A stretch of DNA of 64,000 nt, taken from the NCBI RefSeq assembly GCF_035083965.1, contig NC_089732.1, positions 8,751,883 through 8,815,882 on the forward strand. Reading direction: 5' to 3'. The notes beneath the pieces are model-generated. The model ran no database searches and had not been told where the DNA came from. It saw only the letters and a list, made by a program, of their open reading frames with translations. Position 1 is the stretch's first letter; the number at the start of each line of letters is the position of its first letter. The position numbers and the translations under genes were made by a program. Below are positions 61,525-64,000 of this stretch, in pieces. The DNA is from Branchiostoma lanceolatum. Taxonomy: Eukaryota > Chordata > Leptocardii > Amphioxiformes > Branchiostomatidae.

Positions 61525-61660
61525 TTTGTTCCCCTTGTATTTTTTTTTCTTTTCAAAAAAATAATGTTTGAGGTCTAAATAGGTTTGATTGAAACTAAAA
61601 CAACCTTCATGGCACAGTTTCCTTCAAATTACCTCATGAATCATACAGATCTTTTTCTCC
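61525..61660. repeat. Direct repeat of 63880-64000
   Basis: 'aataatgtttgaggtctaaa' through 'cctcatgaatcatacagat' recurs at 63909-64000, which runs off the window end. This marks a repeat period of about 2.35 kb. Confidence 0.8.
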
Positions 61661-61974
61661 CTACGAACATCTTAAGTTACTACTTTCAATTGTGGTTATA
61701 AAACAAGTTAACAAATAAGAGTATAACGAGAAGCCAGATAGTACAGAACACAAAATGTCTCTATTACAACCCATAGTCTTTTCCACAAACATGCTAATCA
61801 ACTTACTGAGTAGTAAAACCGGAAGGAGCGAGAAAACAGAGAAGATCAGACAAGTAACCAGTGCAGGGATTCAACCTCCTGGGTTATAACACCGGGAACG
61901 AACCAGACTGCAAACGTTGCATCGGCAAATGAGCGAAAAATCATGAGAGAAAGATAGTGTAGTCCTGGAAAATA

Positions 61975-62790
61975 CCTACCTCCGTGGAGGGGGCTCTGAA
62001 GACTCAAACCCAGATCGTACACCGTATTCGTGTCCGTGCAACGTGCTAGCGATCAGAACTATAGAGACAGTAACCATATCTATTACTGTACATCAACATT
62101 GAAATGTTTTTGGGGTGTGCTCTCTTTTCATATTATGTGCAAACTACACCACCATGCCTCGGAGCTTCGCTCTGACGTTCCCTCGAAGGAACTATGTATT
62201 TCAGCCCCTGTTTGGGAATAAGGAGCCCTGGTGTGTTGCAAGGCTATCTCAAAGCCTTTTAAACGAAGCTTCAAACTGGGCAAGCAGCCCGCACCAGCAT
62301 CATAGTCCTGTAAACAAGGCATATAATTTGGGTGTCCGCTCAGTCCAGACTTCGTCCATGCAGGACTCGGTGGTGTACAATATTCCAATCTGTTTCACCA
62401 CCATGCCTCGGAGCCTTGCTCTGACGTTCCCCTCGCCGGCACTATGTATTTCAGCCCCTGTTTGGGAATAAGGGGCCCTGGTGTGTTGCAAGGCTATCTC
62501 AAAGCCTTTTAAACGAAGCTTCAATCTGGGCAAGCAGCCCGCACCAGCATCATAGTCCTGTAAACAAGGCACATAATTTGGGTGTCCGCTCAGTCCAGAC
62601 TTCGTCCATGCAGGACTCGGCGGTGTACAATATTCCAATCTGTTTGCATTTTAGGCCCTTGATAATGTACAGCAATAGATATGATCACTCTACTCTATGG
62701 TTCTAAACTCTAGCAACGTTGCACGGACAAGAAAACTGCGTACGATTTGAATATGACTCGACAGAACCCCCCGCAACGAATGCAAGTAGG
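61975..62790. mobile_element. Inverted-repeat element with an internal 249-bp tandem duplication
   Basis: Imperfect inverted ends (62009-62099 and 62653-62750) share GTCCGTGCAACG, CTAG and ATATCTATT.CTGTACAT. Between them lie two copies of a 249-bp unit (start CACCACCATGCCTCGGAGC at about 62148 and 62397). The minus-strand frame (MEYCTPPSPAWTKSGLSGHP) is repeated with the unit; its coding status is doubtful. Confidence 0.75.
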
Positions 62791-62845
62791 GCTGCACAAT
62801 CTTCCGCCTATGGTTTTCCCTTCATTTGTCTAGGTAATGTTCGAT

Positions 62846-63120
62846 GAATCTAAATGGGTACCTGCCCAAACCAGGGATAACAACACATTCATGAATTTAA
62901 TTTAGGAACCCGTTCAAACCAGGTGAAACAACATATCCATGACTTTACTTGGGTACCTGCCTAAACAACAACACTTCTATGACTTTAATTGGGTACCTTC
63001 CAAAACAACAACACATCCATGACTTTAATTGGGTACCTGCCCGACAAGGCTAGGGAGGTAGAGGGAGCCTGTCCCCTGCACTCTGGAAGAGATCCAGCCC
63101 ATCACCGACAATAGAGCATA
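62846..63120. repeat. 47-bp minisatellite, cluster 3 with shared tail
   Basis: More diverged units followed by the same tail, then a single inverted 36-bp satellite unit at about 63130. Confidence 0.9.
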
Positions 63121-63880
63121 GATAGGTGTGCTTGAAGGCAGATACCGACTTAAGATGAGCATACTAACTACTGCATGCACACAGTGCGCCAACATTTACA
63201 TATACAAATGACCATCCCTAATGACACTGACATCACATTGCCTACCTGTTGGAGTGAGATAAAACAGATCGAAATGTCATACCACCCTTCATAGGCTCCC
63301 CTAGTACTGGTGCAGCCATACCACCTCCCCTTAAAGTAAATGGTGCTATTCTGGTGTTCTAGGCTCCTCTAAGTACAGACATAACCAACAGACCCCCGTA
63401 CTGTTGCAAACACCCCACCTCCTCGTATTGGCAGATACCAACTTAAGATGTTACATAACTAATTATAACTATAACTCACGTCATTATCACAGTAGGATGA
63501 TCCAATGTCTAAGTTCACAATTGTTAAACTATTAGAATCGTAAAACTATTGGTTAGGAATTCACATATAGCTGGTATATCGGCATACACATGAAGTCTGC
63601 TGTCAAAGTTGAAACGTTGTTGAAATAACCGCAGGTATCTATAGGTACATGTGAAATCAAGGAATCAAATATAAGTCCACAACTTCGATTTTTATTATGA
63701 GGAGAGCAGCTGAAATACATGTACATACATAGAATATTTCATTCATAAAAGCTTCAAGGCACCTTGTCGTAAAACTGTAACGTCAATTCACGTCATTTGA
63801 TATCTTTATTGATAATTGTTGCACATGACAGTTTCGTGGTGAAAATCATAAGAATCAGTGTTGAAAACAAAACTGAATGT
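63121..63880. other. Intergenic with inverted 36-bp satellite units
   Basis: Inverted satellite-like pieces at 63133-63158 (GGCAGATACCGACTTAAGAT) and 63429-63450 (GGCAGATACCAACTTAAGAT). No gene seen. Confidence 0.5.
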
Positions 63881-64000
63881 TCTCCTTGTAGTTTTTTTGT
63901 TTTCAGAAAAATAATGTTTGAGGTCTAAATGGGTTTGGTTGAAACAGAAACAACCTTTATGGCGCAGTTTTCTACAATCTACCTCATGACTCATACAGAT

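Noticed and set aside
62128-62638. 86- and 112-codon minus-strand ORFs as host genes
   Set aside because: They follow the 249-bp tandem unit within an inverted-repeat element and show no domain; kept only as part of that element.
1-64000. LTR, retroviral or other capsid-bearing elements
   Set aside because: No long terminal repeats with a polymerase, protease or envelope frame were recognised; the GC-rich stretch 59530-60815 was considered but shows no family feature.

Overview
The window looks like nuclear DNA from a cephalochordate (amphioxus, Branchiostoma). Evidence: a complete intron-rich fukutin gene with animal GT-AG introns; tandem families of C-type lectin, SRCR and CUB receptors of the kind greatly expanded in amphioxus; dense short inverted-repeat elements, tRNA-derived SINEs and minisatellites; and an AT-rich background. 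The genus is inferred from style and content, because no search could be run. No bacterial, viral or LTR-element coding region was recognised.

Layout. 1-5.1 kb: intergenic repeats. 5.8-10.9 kb (+): fukutin, nine coding exons, 467 aa. 11.1-24.3 kb (+): two tandem C-type lectin receptors. Copy A (12255-15329) is signal peptide, CTLD, stalk, TM and a tyrosine-rich tail. Copy B (16693-24336) carries an added SRCR domain, and repeats have invaded it around its TM exon. 24.3-31.6 kb: gene-poor, with a large foldback element and orphan exon-like pieces. 31.6-43.8 kb (-): two tandem type II membrane collagen-lectins (33311-37827 and 39768-43449), each with six matching exons. 43.9-52.3 kb (-): two tandem CUB / mucin-stalk receptors (44762-47266 and 48915-52044) with NPxY tails. 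52.3-54.9 kb: repeats and microsatellites. 55.1-64 kb: arrays of 76-, 36- and 47-bp minisatellites plus inverted-repeat elements.

How it fits together. After the housekeeping glycosyltransferase gene, the window holds three tandem pairs of cell-surface receptors with ligand-binding ectodomains (CTLD, SRCR+CTLD, collagen+CTLD, CUB+mucin). Two pairs end in tails with several tyrosine motifs. The members of each pair differ by whole-domain changes: SRCR present or absent, collagen length, mucin length, an extra micro-exon, and loss of a tail splice donor. This resembles a fast-evolving innate immune or cell-recognition locus; that role is an inference. Exon models were built by hand from GT-AG sites, reading phase and comparison between copies. 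All seven give uninterrupted frames, apart from the stranded tail exon of copy B.
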